Positions 1 through 8,919 of a stretch of DNA of 64,000 bases are shown piece after piece. The stretch is from CAVSUZ01 sp963791885 (GTDB taxonomy: Bacteria; Pseudomonadota; Alphaproteobacteria; Acetobacterales; Acetobacteraceae): the NCBI GenBank assembly GCA_963791885.1, contig CAWBUL010000006.1, forward strand, positions 1,364,001 through 1,428,000. Direction: 5' to 3'. Position numbers and translations under genes: made by a program. How positions within the stretch are numbered: the stretch's first letter is position 1; every line of letters starts with the position of its first letter. Under the pieces are notes generated by a model. That model saw only the letters and a list, made by a program, of their open reading frames with translations. It was not told the DNA's origin and did not search any database.

Positions 1-53
1 CGGTCACAAGAAGAAAAGGGATATAGCCTCAGATTGAAATCGGAAGCCGAAAG

Positions 54-85
54 GGAAACAAAAGCGCCCTTGGCAGTCCAAGGGC
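54..85 (-). terminator. Hairpin followed by T-rich tract, leftward terminator candidate
   Basis: A perfect 8-bp stem (GCCCTTGG at 66-73, CCAAGGGC at 78-85) with a 4-nt loop is followed, in the leftward direction, by a T-rich stretch (complement of 54-64). This is the usual form of an intrinsic terminator for transcription coming from the right. It lies just outside the left end of the IS element, so it may have ended a gene that was present before the insertion. Confidence 0.5.
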
Positions 86-134
86 AGGCCTTAGTCGTTT
101 GGCCTGATCGTTGTGGCGCCAAATCAGACATCTA

Positions 135-160
135 GAGCAGAATCCTTTCATTCCGGTTCG
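135..160 (+). repeat. Left terminal inverted repeat of the IS630 element
   Basis: It begins GAGCAGAA directly after the TA at 133-134 and matches the reverse complement of 1161-1186 at about 18 of 26 positions, including the outermost 8 bases. Confidence 0.8.
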
Positions 161-1094
161 TATCCTGTGGCTGTGAAGTAATTGGCGCATTCGGCTGGCG
201 TGAACTTTTCGATGGTGCTGCCGATGACCTGCCATAGATCGGGGATCGTCCGCGCTGCGGCTTTTCTCAGGAAGGCCTTGAGCTTTGCGAACGCCTTCTC
301 GATCGGGTTGAAGTCGGGCGAGTAGGGCGGCAGGTAGAGCAGCCTGGCGCTGGCGGCCTCGATCAGCATGCGTATGTCCGCGTGTTTGTGGGCGGGCAGA
401 TTGTCCATCACCACGATGTCGCCCGATTGCAGTGTGGGCGCGAGCACGTGGCGGACGTAGGCGCGGAAGGCATCGGCATTCATCGGGCCATCGAGCACCA
501 TCGGTGCGGTCATGCCGGCAAGGCGCAGCGCACCGGTGAACGTGGTTGTCTTCCAGTGTCCGTGCGGCACGGGTGCACGGCAGCGCTGACCGCGCTTCGC
601 CCGCCCGCGGAGCCGCGCCATCTTGGTGGTGGCACCGGTCTCGTCGATGAAGACCAGGCGCTGCGGATCAAGATCAGGCTGCGCGTCGAACCAGGCTTGT
701 CGCCGCACGCGCACGTCGGGCCTGTCCTGCTCGCAGGCGTGCGCGGTTTTTTTTGATGGTCATGGCGTGGCGATCCAGGAAGCGCCACACCGTGCTGGGG
801 GCGACGTGCAATCCATGGTCCCGACGAAGCATCTCCGCCAACTCCACCAGTGTCATGTCGACCTGGGCGGCCACGGCACCAAGGATCACGTCACGGTAAG
901 CCTCGATGCGGTGCGAGCGCAGGTCACCCCCCTTGGGCCGCGCCTGGATGCTGCCGCTGGCACGGAATGCCCGCACCCAGCGGATCGCGGTCGCAACGCC
1001 GATCCCGAACCGTTCAGCCGCCGCACGCCGCGACAGCCCCGCCTCAACCGCCGCAATCCCGCGAGCGAAGATCGTCCGACAGCGTCCGTGCCAT
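148..1094 (-). pseudogene. IS630-family transposase, frameshifted
   Basis: The protein is a DDE transposase of the IS630 type: an N-terminal helix-turn-helix section (AAAERFGIGVATAIRWVRA) and a C-terminal catalytic domain with FIDETG, VMDNLPAHK and YSPDFNPIEKAF, the three acidic positions of the DDE triad. The start at 1094 gives MARTLSDDLRSR, then the frame is lost near 1060 and the homologous sequence continues in another frame. A second frame change is at a run of eight A residues (minus strand, complement of 748-755). IS630 elements often use programmed frameshifting at A-runs, so the second break may be functional; the first, in a GC-rich context, looks like damage. The catalytic domain is intact from 714 down to 148. 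Confidence 0.85.
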
Positions 1095-1160
1095 GCATGC
1101 TGGCCTCCTCCCAGCAGACATGGTGAATCAGATCGCCACCGCGTCTGGGAAGAACTCTCG

Positions 1161-1186
1161 CGAATCGGTTCGGTCGGGTTCTGCTC
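1161..1186 (-). repeat. Right terminal inverted repeat of the IS630 element
   Basis: Read on the minus strand from 1186, it begins GAGCAGAA, identical to the left end for the outer 8 bases. The flanking TA is at 1187-1188. Confidence 0.8.
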
Positions 1187-1237
1187 TAGGCCTTTTTTCT
1201 TGACATTCCTTCTAACATATGCTCTTACTACGCACCC

Positions 1238-1939
1238 GTGCCCGCAACGTCGCTCGCCGCCGCGCTCGCCCAACCCCCCGATCCTCCCCAGGCCCGGGCA
1301 GCCGAGGTCGCGTCCTCCCTTGCCACCCGCACGCTCGGCTTCGTCCGTAAACTCATCGATTACGGCCGGGAACGCGCCGACACCCTCCCGCTTCAGCCGC
1401 CCTCCGGGGAAGCCCGCATCGACCTCCAAATCCGCTTCGGCATACTGCGCTTCGGACGAAAAACCACCCTGCGCATCCTCGCGCAAATCGTCCATGCCCT
1501 CAGGCTCGCCGCCATCCTTGAAGACCGGCTCGCCGGCCGCCCCGCCCGCCGCCACACCACCGAACAGCTTTGCCCGCGCGCCGTCGCCGCACTTCCACGG
1601 CGCCCTGCACCCCGCGCCGCCACAGCCGGACAACGCCATCGCGCGCGCACCCCATTTCACCTCCCGGTCGACTTCCTCCTGCTCCAGATCTGCACCGAGC
1701 TCGGCCTCTGCCACGGCGACACGCTGTGGGAGGAGATGGAGGTACTCATCAACGAACACCGCGACAACCTGATCGAGACGTTCCGGCAGACCCAAAAACA
1801 GCAGGACCCCGCCAACGCCTTCGCCCCCGGCACCGACAGCGACACAGACGCGCCGCCAGTCCCTAGGTCCCCGGTCCCTCAAGCCCGGCCGGCACTGCAC
1901 CTGGTTTCCGTTGCAACGGCCGCGACCGGCCCGCCCTGA
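1238..1939 (+). CDS. Hypothetical protein (233 aa) with an alpha-helical LATRTLGFVRKLIDYGRE motif
   Basis: Function unknown. The start is GTG. The N-terminal 40-60 residues contain a helical segment (ATRTLGFVRKLIDYGRERA) that I associate from memory with uncharacterised multicopy proteins of Acetobacteraceae genomes; the middle is Arg/Ala/Pro rich, and a second conserved-looking block (LLLQICTELGLCHGDTLWEEM) lies near residues 150-170. No signal peptide or membrane segment. It sits immediately outside the IS element and has no obvious partner. In such GC-rich sequence long open frames arise by chance, so coding status rests on the two helical blocks. Confidence 0.5.
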   Translation: MPATSLAAALAQPPDPPQARAAEVASSLATRTLGFVRKLIDYGRERADTLPLQPPSGEARIDLQIRFGILRFGRKTTLRILAQIVHALRLAAILEDRLAGRPARRHTTEQLCPRAVAALPRRPAPRAATAGQRHRARTPFHLPVDFLLLQICTELGLCHGDTLWEEMEVLINEHRDNLIETFRQTQKQQDPANAFAPGTDSDTDAPPVPRSPVPQARPALHLVSVATAATGPP

Positions 1940-2089
1940 ATCCGCATCAACTAGACCGCGATCGCCGGAGGTGGAATCACCGGAGGCGTGAATCGCTGTC
2001 TCAAATCTAAAGCGTCACGACACGGGGCCGCCCAAGGGGACAACCGGGCGGCAGCCCCGCGATCGCGATTCGCCCATCACCACCCAACG

Positions 2090-3052
2090 TTAGCGCAGGT
2101 GACACGCCACCATGCGCCCGTCCTCGATCGCGCGTAGCACCGGGCGCTCCTCCCGGCAGCGCGCCACCGCATACGGGCAGCGCGGATGGAACGTGCACCC
2201 CGCCGGCGGATTGAGCGGGCTGGGTACCTCCCCCTCCAGAATTGGCCGCTCCCGCCGCGCATGCGGATCGGGCACCGGCGCGGATTGCAGCAGCGCCTCG
2301 GTATACGGATGCGTCGGATGCGCAAACAAAGCATCGCGCTCCGCCAGCTCCACGATCCGGCCCAAATACATCACCGCGATCCGGTTCCCGATATGCTCGA
2401 CCACGCCGAGATCGTGGGAGATGAACAGATATGCGATGCCCAGCTTCTCCTGCAGATCCAGCATCAGATTCAGCACCTGCGCCTGCACCGAGACATCGAG
2501 CGCGGAGACCGGTTCATCCGCAACGATCACCGCAGGCCGCAGCGACAGGGCTCGCGCAATTCCCAGCCGCTGCCGCTGCCCGCCGGAAAACTCGAACGGC
2601 CGCCGGTCCAGCATATCCACCCGCAGTCCCACCCGTCCCAGCAGCGCCCCCGCCTGCTCGCGCCGCTCGGCCGCGGACAGGCGCTCGAAATTTTCCAGCG
2701 GCTCGGTCACGATCTCCGCCGCCGACAACCGAGGATTCAACGATGCGTACGGGTCCTGAAACACCATCTGTACGCGCCGCCGAAACGGCCGCATCTGCTC
2801 CGGTGTCTTATCGGTGACGTCGTGTCCCTCGATCAGGATCATGCCCTCCGAGGGCTCGATCAGCCGCAGCGCCAACCGCCCCAGCGTCGATTTGCCGCAG
2901 CCCGACTCACCGACGATGCACAGCGTCTCCCCCGGCTGCACGGCGAACGACACGTCGTCCACGGCCCGCAACTCCAACGTCTGGCGCCGGAACATCCCTC
3001 GCGTGACCGGGAACCGCTTCGTTACCCCGCGTGCTTCCAGGACCGCGGTCAT
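2090..3052 (-). CDS. Peptide-type ABC importer, second ATP-binding protein (DppF/OppF-like)
   Basis: Cytoplasmic ATPase of a nickel/dipeptide/oligopeptide importer, about 320 aa. The Walker A is GESGCGKST, the signature LSGGQ-type block reads FSGGQRQRLGIARAL, Walker B is VIVADEPVSALD, and the C-terminal oligopeptide/dipeptide extension carries the PLNPPAGCTFHPRCPYA Cys motif typical of DppF/OppF. The ATG at 3052 overlaps the stop of the upstream ATPase gene by 4 bases (ATGA), which fixes the start. Last gene of the leftward importer operon. The substrate is not shown by the ATPase; the neighbouring aminotransferase suggests small amino compounds or peptides. Confidence 0.93.
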   Translation of the reverse strand: MTAVLEARGVTKRFPVTRGMFRRQTLELRAVDDVSFAVQPGETLCIVGESGCGKSTLGRLALRLIEPSEGMILIEGHDVTDKTPEQMRPFRRRVQMVFQDPYASLNPRLSAAEIVTEPLENFERLSAAERREQAGALLGRVGLRVDMLDRRPFEFSGGQRQRLGIARALSLRPAVIVADEPVSALDVSVQAQVLNLMLDLQEKLGIAYLFISHDLGVVEHIGNRIAVMYLGRIVELAERDALFAHPTHPYTEALLQSAPVPDPHARRERPILEGEVPSPLNPPAGCTFHPRCPYAVARCREERPVLRAIEDGRMVACHLR

Positions 3053-4023
3053 GCGACCTCGGCGTGCCAGCACGCCACGCGATGACCCGGCCCCACCTCG
3101 CGCAAACCGGGCACGGTTGCGCGGCAAGTATCATCCGCAAGCGGACAGCGCGGCGCAAAGTGGCAGCCGGGGACGGGACGCACCAAACTCGGCACCACGC
3201 CGGGAATCTCCGGCAGCCGCTGCCGCCGCCGATCGGCCCCGCGCGGAATCGAAGCCAGCAGTCCGCGCGTGTACGGATGGCCCGGGCGCTCGAACAGCGC
3301 TTCCACGGACGCCTCCTCCACGATGCGCCCGGCATACATCACGATCACCCGCTGGCACGTTTCAGCAACAACACCAAGATCGTGCGTGATCATCAGCACC
3401 GCCGCGCCGATGCGCTCCTTCAGCTCCAGCATCAGCCGCAGGATCTGCGCCTGGATCGTCACGTCCAGCGCCGTGGTCGGCTCATCCGCGATCAGCAGCC
3501 GCGGAGAACACGCCAGCGCCATCGCGATCATCGCGCGCTGGCGCATCCCGCCCGAGAACTGGTGCGGATAGTCGCGCAGCCGGCGCTTCGCGTCGGGAAT
3601 ACGTACCAGCCGCAACACCTCTTCCGCTCGCGACTGCGCCGCTCTGTGCCCGACGTTGCGATGGATGCGCACAACTTCAGCGATCTGCTCGCCGATCGTG
3701 TGCACCGGGTTGAGGCTGGTCATCGGCTCCTGAAAGATCATGCCGATGCTGTTGCCGCGGATACCCCGCATCTCGTGTTCCGAGAGCGTGAGCAGATCGC
3801 GGCTTTCGAACAGCACACGCCCATCTGCCGCGCCCGCATTCTTCGGCAGCAGCCGCATGATCGAAAGCGCCGTGACACTCTTCCCACAACCCGACTCGCC
3901 AACGATGCCGAGCGTCTCCCCGGCCCCGACCGTGAAGCTCACCCCATCGACCGCGCGGAGCGCTCCGCCTTCCACCGCGAACGCAACGCGCAGATCCTCC
4001 ACCGCGAGCAGCGGAGCCGTCAT
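3049..4023 (-). CDS. Peptide-type ABC importer, first ATP-binding protein (DppD/OppD-like)
   Basis: 324-residue ATPase that pairs with the following DppF-like protein. Walker A GESGCGKSV, signature FSGGMRQRAMIAMAL, Walker B LLIADEPTTALDV, switch His in MITHDLG, and the C-terminal VPGCHFAPRCPLA motif of peptide importers are all visible. The start ATG at 4023 overlaps the permease stop (ATGA) and its own stop overlaps the next gene the same way, so the four downstream genes are translationally coupled. Confidence 0.93.
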   Translation of the reverse strand: MTAPLLAVEDLRVAFAVEGGALRAVDGVSFTVGAGETLGIVGESGCGKSVTALSIMRLLPKNAGAADGRVLFESRDLLTLSEHEMRGIRGNSIGMIFQEPMTSLNPVHTIGEQIAEVVRIHRNVGHRAAQSRAEEVLRLVRIPDAKRRLRDYPHQFSGGMRQRAMIAMALACSPRLLIADEPTTALDVTIQAQILRLMLELKERIGAAVLMITHDLGVVAETCQRVIVMYAGRIVEEASVEALFERPGHPYTRGLLASIPRGADRRRQRLPEIPGVVPSLVRPVPGCHFAPRCPLADDTCRATVPGLREVGPGHRVACWHAEVA

Positions 4024-4892
4024 AACGTGCGCGACAGTCGGGGATCGAGCCAGTCCCGCAGCCCGTCCCCAAGCAGGTTGACCGCCAGAACCAGGACCGC
4101 GAGCGCAATGCCCGGACAGAAGATCGTCCACGGCGCGATGGCCAGATAGAGCTGCGACCCTGCGATCATGTTTCCCCAGGTCGGAATGCTCGGCGGCACG
4201 CCAGCACCAAGGAACGACAGCCCCGCCTCCACCAGGATCGACGAGGCACATACATACGTTCCCTGCACGGTCAGCGGCGCGACGGTGCTGGGCAGGATGT
4301 GGCGGCGTAAAATCTTGCCGGTGCGCGCGCCGCCGGCGATCGCCGCCTCCACGAATGGCTGTTCGCGCACGCCCAGCACGATCGACCGAACCAACCGCGC
4401 GTCGCGCGGAATCTCCGGCACCAGGATCGCCAGGATCACGATCGGCACACCGCCCTGGAACAACGACACCATGGCGATCGCCAGCAGAATCGACGGGATC
4501 GCCATCACGCCGTCCATCAGGCGCATCAGCACGGCATCCACCCGCCGGTAGAATCCGCACAACAACCCGATCACCAGTCCGCCGGCCAGCGCCGCCACCG
4601 CAACGAACAATCCCACAAACAGCGAAATCCGCGCGCCGTACACCGTGCGCGCAAACACGTCCCGCCCCAGATTGTCGGTGCCGAACCAGTGCAGCGCACT
4701 CGGCGGCTGCAGCCGGTGCATCGGGTTCATAGACAGCGGATTGCCGGCGAATAGCGGTGCCGCCGCAGCGAGGATCACCATCAACGCGATGACACCACCG
4801 CCGATGAACACCGTCGGGTGCCGTCGCAATACCGCGCGCAGCCGTCCGGGTGGCACCGACGCAACGACGGCAGGCAGGCTCAGGTCGGACAC
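4020..4892 (-). CDS. Peptide-type ABC importer permease (DppC/OppC-like)
   Basis: Inner-membrane permease of 290 aa with an N-terminal transmembrane helix (about residues 28-48), a periplasmic segment containing the FGTDNLGRDVFAR motif characteristic of DppC/OppC, and five further hydrophobic segments. The EAA-loop region is near residues 175-200 (VEAAIAGGARTGKILRRHI). A GTG start two bases after the DppB-like stop. Forms a heterodimer with the upstream permease. Confidence 0.92.
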   Translation of the reverse strand: MSDLSLPAVVASVPPGRLRAVLRRHPTVFIGGGVIALMVILAAAAPLFAGNPLSMNPMHRLQPPSALHWFGTDNLGRDVFARTVYGARISLFVGLFVAVAALAGGLVIGLLCGFYRRVDAVLMRLMDGVMAIPSILLAIAMVSLFQGGVPIVILAILVPEIPRDARLVRSIVLGVREQPFVEAAIAGGARTGKILRRHILPSTVAPLTVQGTYVCASSILVEAGLSFLGAGVPPSIPTWGNMIAGSQLYLAIAPWTIFCPGIALAVLVLAVNLLGDGLRDWLDPRLSRTL

Positions 4893-4894
4893 CG

Positions 4895-5836
4895 CTATCG
4901 CCTGATTCGCGGATCAATCAGGGTATAACTGAGATCCACGAGCAGGTTGATCAGCACATAGGCGCCGGAGAAGATCACCATGACGCCCTGGATGATCGGA
5001 TAATCGCGATTGGTAATCGCATCCACCGTCAGGCGTCCGATGCCAGGGATGTTGAAGACTGTCTCGGTGATCACCACCCCGCTGATCAGCAGCGCGACGC
5101 CGATGCCGATCACCGTGGCGATCGGCACGCCTGCGTTGCGCAGCGCATGGTGGAACAGCTGGCTGAGCGTGGAGGCGCCCTTCGCCCGCGCCGTGCGCAT
5201 ATAGTCCTCAGACAGCACCTCCAGCACGCTGGCCCTCGTAATGCGCGCAATCAGCGCCAGATAGGCGAGGCCCAGCGCGAAAGCCGGCAGGATCAGGTGG
5301 CTGAACCAAGGCCACACGCCCTGCGACAGCGGCACGTAGCCCTGCACTGGAAGCCACGCCAGCTTGATCGCGAACACATAAATCAGCAGGAAGCCCAGCA
5401 CGAACACAGGCACCGAGAAGCCGAGTGCCGCCACTCCCATAAGAGTGCGGTCCAGCAGTCCGCCCGCACGCCACGCTGCCAGCAGTCCGGATACCACGGC
5501 GATCGACGCCGCGAAGAGCATGGTGATGACGGTCAGTGACACCGTCGCCGGCAAACGCTGGCGGATCAGCTCCATCACGGGCGCGCCGGAGAAGATCGAC
5601 GTGCCGAACTGTCCGCGCAGCACATTGCCGGCCCACAGCCCGAACTGCACCGGCAGTGGCCGGTCCAGTCCGAGTTGATGGTTGATCATCGCAATCTGCG
5701 CCGGTGTGACGTTGTCACCGGCGATGATCGCTGCGGGACTGCCGGGCGCGAGATGCAGCAGCAGGAACACAATGATGCCGACCACCGCCATGACGATCAG
5801 CGTGGCGAGCAGCCGCCCGGCGATATAGGCCCCCAT
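4895..5836 (-). CDS. Peptide-type ABC importer permease (DppB/OppB-like)
   Basis: 313-residue integral membrane protein with six predicted helices. The N terminus (helix at about residues 9-30), the LGLDRPLPVQFGLW segment and the EAA loop (MRTARAKGASTLSQLFHHALRNA, residues about 212-234) are typical of DppB. The ATG at 5836 follows the binding-protein stop by 12 bases. It works with the DppC-like permease and the two ATPases downstream. Confidence 0.92.
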   Translation of the reverse strand: MGAYIAGRLLATLIVMAVVGIIVFLLLHLAPGSPAAIIAGDNVTPAQIAMINHQLGLDRPLPVQFGLWAGNVLRGQFGTSIFSGAPVMELIRQRLPATVSLTVITMLFAASIAVVSGLLAAWRAGGLLDRTLMGVAALGFSVPVFVLGFLLIYVFAIKLAWLPVQGYVPLSQGVWPWFSHLILPAFALGLAYLALIARITRASVLEVLSEDYMRTARAKGASTLSQLFHHALRNAGVPIATVIGIGVALLISGVVITETVFNIPGIGRLTVDAITNRDYPIIQGVMVIFSGAYVLINLLVDLSYTLIDPRIRR

Positions 5837-5848
5837 CCAGTGCCCGCA

Positions 5849-7450
5849 CTAAGTCTTCGTCACGTTCCAGAACGGTACGACGTCCGGATTGGTCAGGAAC
5901 CCGTCGATGTTCTTGCGCATCGCCGCCGGCTGGATCCAGGAGCCCAGCATGACCCACAGTGCGTTGTCCCAGGCGACGGTCTGCATCTTTTCGCCGATCG
6001 TCTTCCGGTCGGCCAGCGTCGGTGCTTCCGCCCATTGCTGGCGCAGCGCTTCGTAATCCGCGTTCTCCGGCCAGCCGAACCAGCCCTTTTTGCCGCTGGC
6101 AGACAGCGAGATCAGCGTGATCGGATTGCTGAAATCATAGCCCCCGCCATACGTGATGAAAATGTCCCACCCGCCCTGATCGTCGGGCTTCATGCTCGCG
6201 CGTCGTGTCACCACCTCGCCCCAGGTCATCGCCGCAAGCTGGGCGTTGACGCCGATGTTCTGCAGCCACCCCGCGATCAACTGAGCCGAGTTGTTCATGA
6301 ACGCGAAATCGGTGGCCTGCAGCACGATCACCTTCTCGCCCTTGTAGCCGGATTCCTGAAACAGCTGCTTCGCCTTGGCCGGATCTGGCGCGGCCTTGAA
6401 CCAGTCGGTGCCCGCGTCGTTCGACATCGGCGTGTTATAACCAAAGATCGAATCGCTCGGATGATAGTATTTTGGATTCCCGAATGTCGCGTTCAGGATC
6501 GCCTTCTGGTCCACCAGGTACAGCATCGCCCGTCGCGCTTTCACGTTATCGAAGGGGGGATGCAGCGTGTTCAGCCGCATGATGCCGTCATTCCCGGTCA
6601 GATTCATTACCTTCAGCTTCAGGTCGGGATTCTTCGCCAGTTGCGGCACGAGATCCAGTGGCGGGAGCTCGTAAAAATCGATCTCCCCCGCGGTCAGAGC
6701 CGCCGACGCCGTCTGCTCATCGGTGATGTTCTCCCAGATCACCTGGTCCAGGTGCACCACCTTGCCGCCCGCCAGACCCGAGGCCGGCTCCGAGCGGGGT
6801 ATGTATTTGTCCCACTTGTCGAAGACATACTTGCTGCCCGGCTGCGTGAGGCTCTGGTTGAACGTGAACGGACCCGATCCGATGCGCCCCGTGATCTGCT
6901 GGAACGGATCCGTCTCCGCATCCTTCTTCGGCAATACGAAAAGTAGCGGCGTGGTACAGGACGAAAGCGCCGTCATCACCAGTCCGAACGGCTCCTTCAA
7001 GGTCAGGACAATCGTCTTGTCGTCCTTGGCCGACAGGTCCGCCGCACGCTGCATGATCGCCTGTCCACCGGAGTTCCGCACCGCCCAGCGCCGGATCGAT
7101 GCGACGCAATCGTCCGCCGTGACGGGCGTGTTGTCCTGCCAGCCCAACCCGTCCCGCAGCACGAACGTGTACGTTTTCTTGTCGTCGCTGAGGTTCCACT
7201 GACCCACCATCTGCGGTTGCGGATTGTAGTGTTCATCAACCGCAAACAGCGTGTCGTACACCATCGCGCCATAATAGGCGGTGATGTTCGCCGTGGTCCA
7301 AATCGGATCGAAGGAGCGCAAATCCCCCTGCATCACCGCGCGCAGCGTCACCGGCCCTGCCGCCCGTGCCCTGCTCATTCCCTGACCCAGCATGGGCGCG
7401 GCAAGCGCCGCGGCCCCCGCCTTCAAAATCGAACGGCGTGAAGCGAACAT
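5849..7450 (-). CDS. Peptide-type ABC importer, periplasmic substrate-binding protein (SBP_bac_5)
   Basis: 533-residue solute receptor of the DppA/OppA family. The N terminus has a twin-arginine type signal (SRRSILKAGAAALAAPMLG) with a likely cleavage after ARA, then family blocks such as the TWTFVLRDGLGWQDNTPVTADD-like region near residue 110 and RRAMLYLVDQKAILN near residue 320. The ATG at 7450 was chosen because GGGAG lies about 9 bases upstream; in-frame ATGs further upstream overlap the aminotransferase and lack this site. It delivers the ligand to the permeases encoded next. Confidence 0.92.
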   Translation of the reverse strand: MFASRRSILKAGAAALAAPMLGQGMSRARAAGPVTLRAVMQGDLRSFDPIWTTANITAYYGAMVYDTLFAVDEHYNPQPQMVGQWNLSDDKKTYTFVLRDGLGWQDNTPVTADDCVASIRRWAVRNSGGQAIMQRAADLSAKDDKTIVLTLKEPFGLVMTALSSCTTPLLFVLPKKDAETDPFQQITGRIGSGPFTFNQSLTQPGSKYVFDKWDKYIPRSEPASGLAGGKVVHLDQVIWENITDEQTASAALTAGEIDFYELPPLDLVPQLAKNPDLKLKVMNLTGNDGIMRLNTLHPPFDNVKARRAMLYLVDQKAILNATFGNPKYYHPSDSIFGYNTPMSNDAGTDWFKAAPDPAKAKQLFQESGYKGEKVIVLQATDFAFMNNSAQLIAGWLQNIGVNAQLAAMTWGEVVTRRASMKPDDQGGWDIFITYGGGYDFSNPITLISLSASGKKGWFGWPENADYEALRQQWAEAPTLADRKTIGEKMQTVAWDNALWVMLGSWIQPAAMRKNIDGFLTNPDVVPFWNVTKT

Positions 7451-7484
7451 CCCTTTGTCTCCCGTTATTTCTGACGCGTTCCTA

Positions 7485-8846
7485 TCAGATTTCGCCTTCA
7501 TCGTGCAGCAGCGCAAGGGCCGCCCTCAGCGCGCGTGCCGTATCCGCGATTTCGCTAGCGCCATGCGTGCACGACACCACGCCGCCGATGCGGCCATTCG
7601 TATCGACACCACCCAACAGCAGCGCCAGACGCAACCGCGCGCTCAGCCGCTTCGGTTGATCCTTCAGCTCTTCAAGCGACACAGCGAAAGGATCGAAATG
7701 CTCGGGATCGATCGCGCGCCCGTGCGGATTGAGGAACAGATGGAAGCCGGATGACGTCCCGTAGAACGCCCAAGGAGCACCCGCGCGCGCGAGTTCCGTG
7801 TTCAGTGCCGTGCGGAGATCGGCCGCCGCCTGCGCCGCGCGCTCCGTCGCATCCAATTCCGCGATGATCGTCAGCGCGGCCTGGCCCGCCGCCGCCGACA
7901 CTGGATTGGCATTGAATGTGCCGGGATGCTGGATCTTCTCCTTCCCGGTCCGTGCCGACGCGGCAAAATCCAGTCGCTCCATGATATCGGCGCGCCCCGC
8001 GACCGCGGCACCCGGCAATCCGCCGGCGACGATCTTGGCGAAGCTCGAGAGATCCGGCCGCACCCCGAACGCCACCTGCGCGCCGCCTGGAGAAACCCGG
8101 AACCCCGTCACCACCTCGTCCATGATCAGCAGTGTCCCGGCACGCTCCGTCAGCCGCCGCAGCGCATGCAGGAACTCTGGCCGGAGCGGCGCTTGCCCAA
8201 ATGTCGCACCGGTCGGTTCCAGGATCACCGCCGCCACATCGCCCGGCGCCAGCGCAGTCTCGACAGATGCCTCGTCCGCGTCGACCAGCCGCACTGCGTC
8301 CGCCACACCTTGCACCACGCCCGTTGTCGGTGTGCCATCGAAATGCGTGCTGTAGCCGGACGTCATGTGGTCGTGCCAGCCGTGGAAGTGTCCTCTGAAA
8401 CGAACGATCGTCGGCCGGCCGGTGAACGCCCGCGCGAGCCGTACCGCCATCAGTGTCGCCTCCGTCCCGGATGACGTGAAACGCACCCGCTCCGCTGACG
8501 GCACCAGCCTCTGGATCGCCGCCGCCCAGGCGATCTCCGCCGGATGGTTCGCACCGAAATGCGTACCCCGTGCCAGCGCGTCCTGCACCGCCTTCGTCAC
8601 CGCCGGATGATTGTGCCCCAGAAGCAGTGCGCCATGGCCGCCGAAGTAATCGACATACTCGTTCCCATCGACGTCCCATTTCCGCGGTCCGGCTGCGCGC
8701 TCCACGTAAATTCCATACGGATCGATATGCCGCGAATCGTGCGCGATCCCACTCGGCAGCAATCCCGCCGCCTCTTGCGCCAGCGCGCTGGAACGCGGCG
8801 TGCGCGCCTCATAGGCCGCGACAATGCGGGAATTGGTGCCGTCCAT
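7485..8846 (-). CDS. Class-III PLP aminotransferase, glutamate-1-semialdehyde 2,1-aminomutase-like
   Basis: 453-residue PLP enzyme of the HemL-like branch of class III aminotransferases. Visible are GGHGALLLGHNHP, the SSGTEATLMAVRLARA phosphate-binding region, FRGHFHGWHD, the MDEVVTGFR aspartate that holds the pyridine N, and the PLP lysine in SSFAKIVAGGLPG. The genuine HemL is normally a lone housekeeping gene; this copy opens a peptide-importer operon, so a catabolic transaminase or aminomutase acting on the imported compound is more likely. The ATG at 8846 has GGGAG close upstream. First gene of the operon, divergent from the amidohydrolase 73 bp away. Confidence 0.88.
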   Translation of the reverse strand: MDGTNSRIVAAYEARTPRSSALAQEAAGLLPSGIAHDSRHIDPYGIYVERAAGPRKWDVDGNEYVDYFGGHGALLLGHNHPAVTKAVQDALARGTHFGANHPAEIAWAAAIQRLVPSAERVRFTSSGTEATLMAVRLARAFTGRPTIVRFRGHFHGWHDHMTSGYSTHFDGTPTTGVVQGVADAVRLVDADEASVETALAPGDVAAVILEPTGATFGQAPLRPEFLHALRRLTERAGTLLIMDEVVTGFRVSPGGAQVAFGVRPDLSSFAKIVAGGLPGAAVAGRADIMERLDFAASARTGKEKIQHPGTFNANPVSAAAGQAALTIIAELDATERAAQAAADLRTALNTELARAGAPWAFYGTSSGFHLFLNPHGRAIDPEHFDPFAVSLEELKDQPKRLSARLRLALLLGGVDTNGRIGGVVSCTHGASEIADTARALRAALALLHDEGEI

Positions 8847-8919
8847 GCATGCTCCCTTCCGGAACCCTCGGTATTCGCGGAGTATGAGGGGCGCGACCGG
8901 GAAGGGGAAGGGAAGCGGA

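Larger units (their letters stand above)
135..1186. mobile_element. IS630-family insertion sequence, about 1.05 kb
   Basis: The element is bounded by imperfect terminal inverted repeats, both reading inward GAGCAGAA, and by a TA dinucleotide on each side (133-134 and 1187-1188). TA target duplication is the signature of the IS630/Tc1/mariner group. It encodes one leftward transposase that is broken into three reading-frame pieces. Size, ends, target and protein all agree, so the family call is firm; the exact IS name cannot be given without a database comparison. Confidence 0.88.

Noticed and set aside
29..235. 68-residue leftward open frame at the left edge
   Set aside because: It crosses the IS630 left end and the inverted repeat and has no recognisable sequence.
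7485..8846. Genuine hemL for tetrapyrrole synthesis
   Set aside because: Position at the head of a peptide-importer operon argues for a catabolic paralogue, although the fold is the same.
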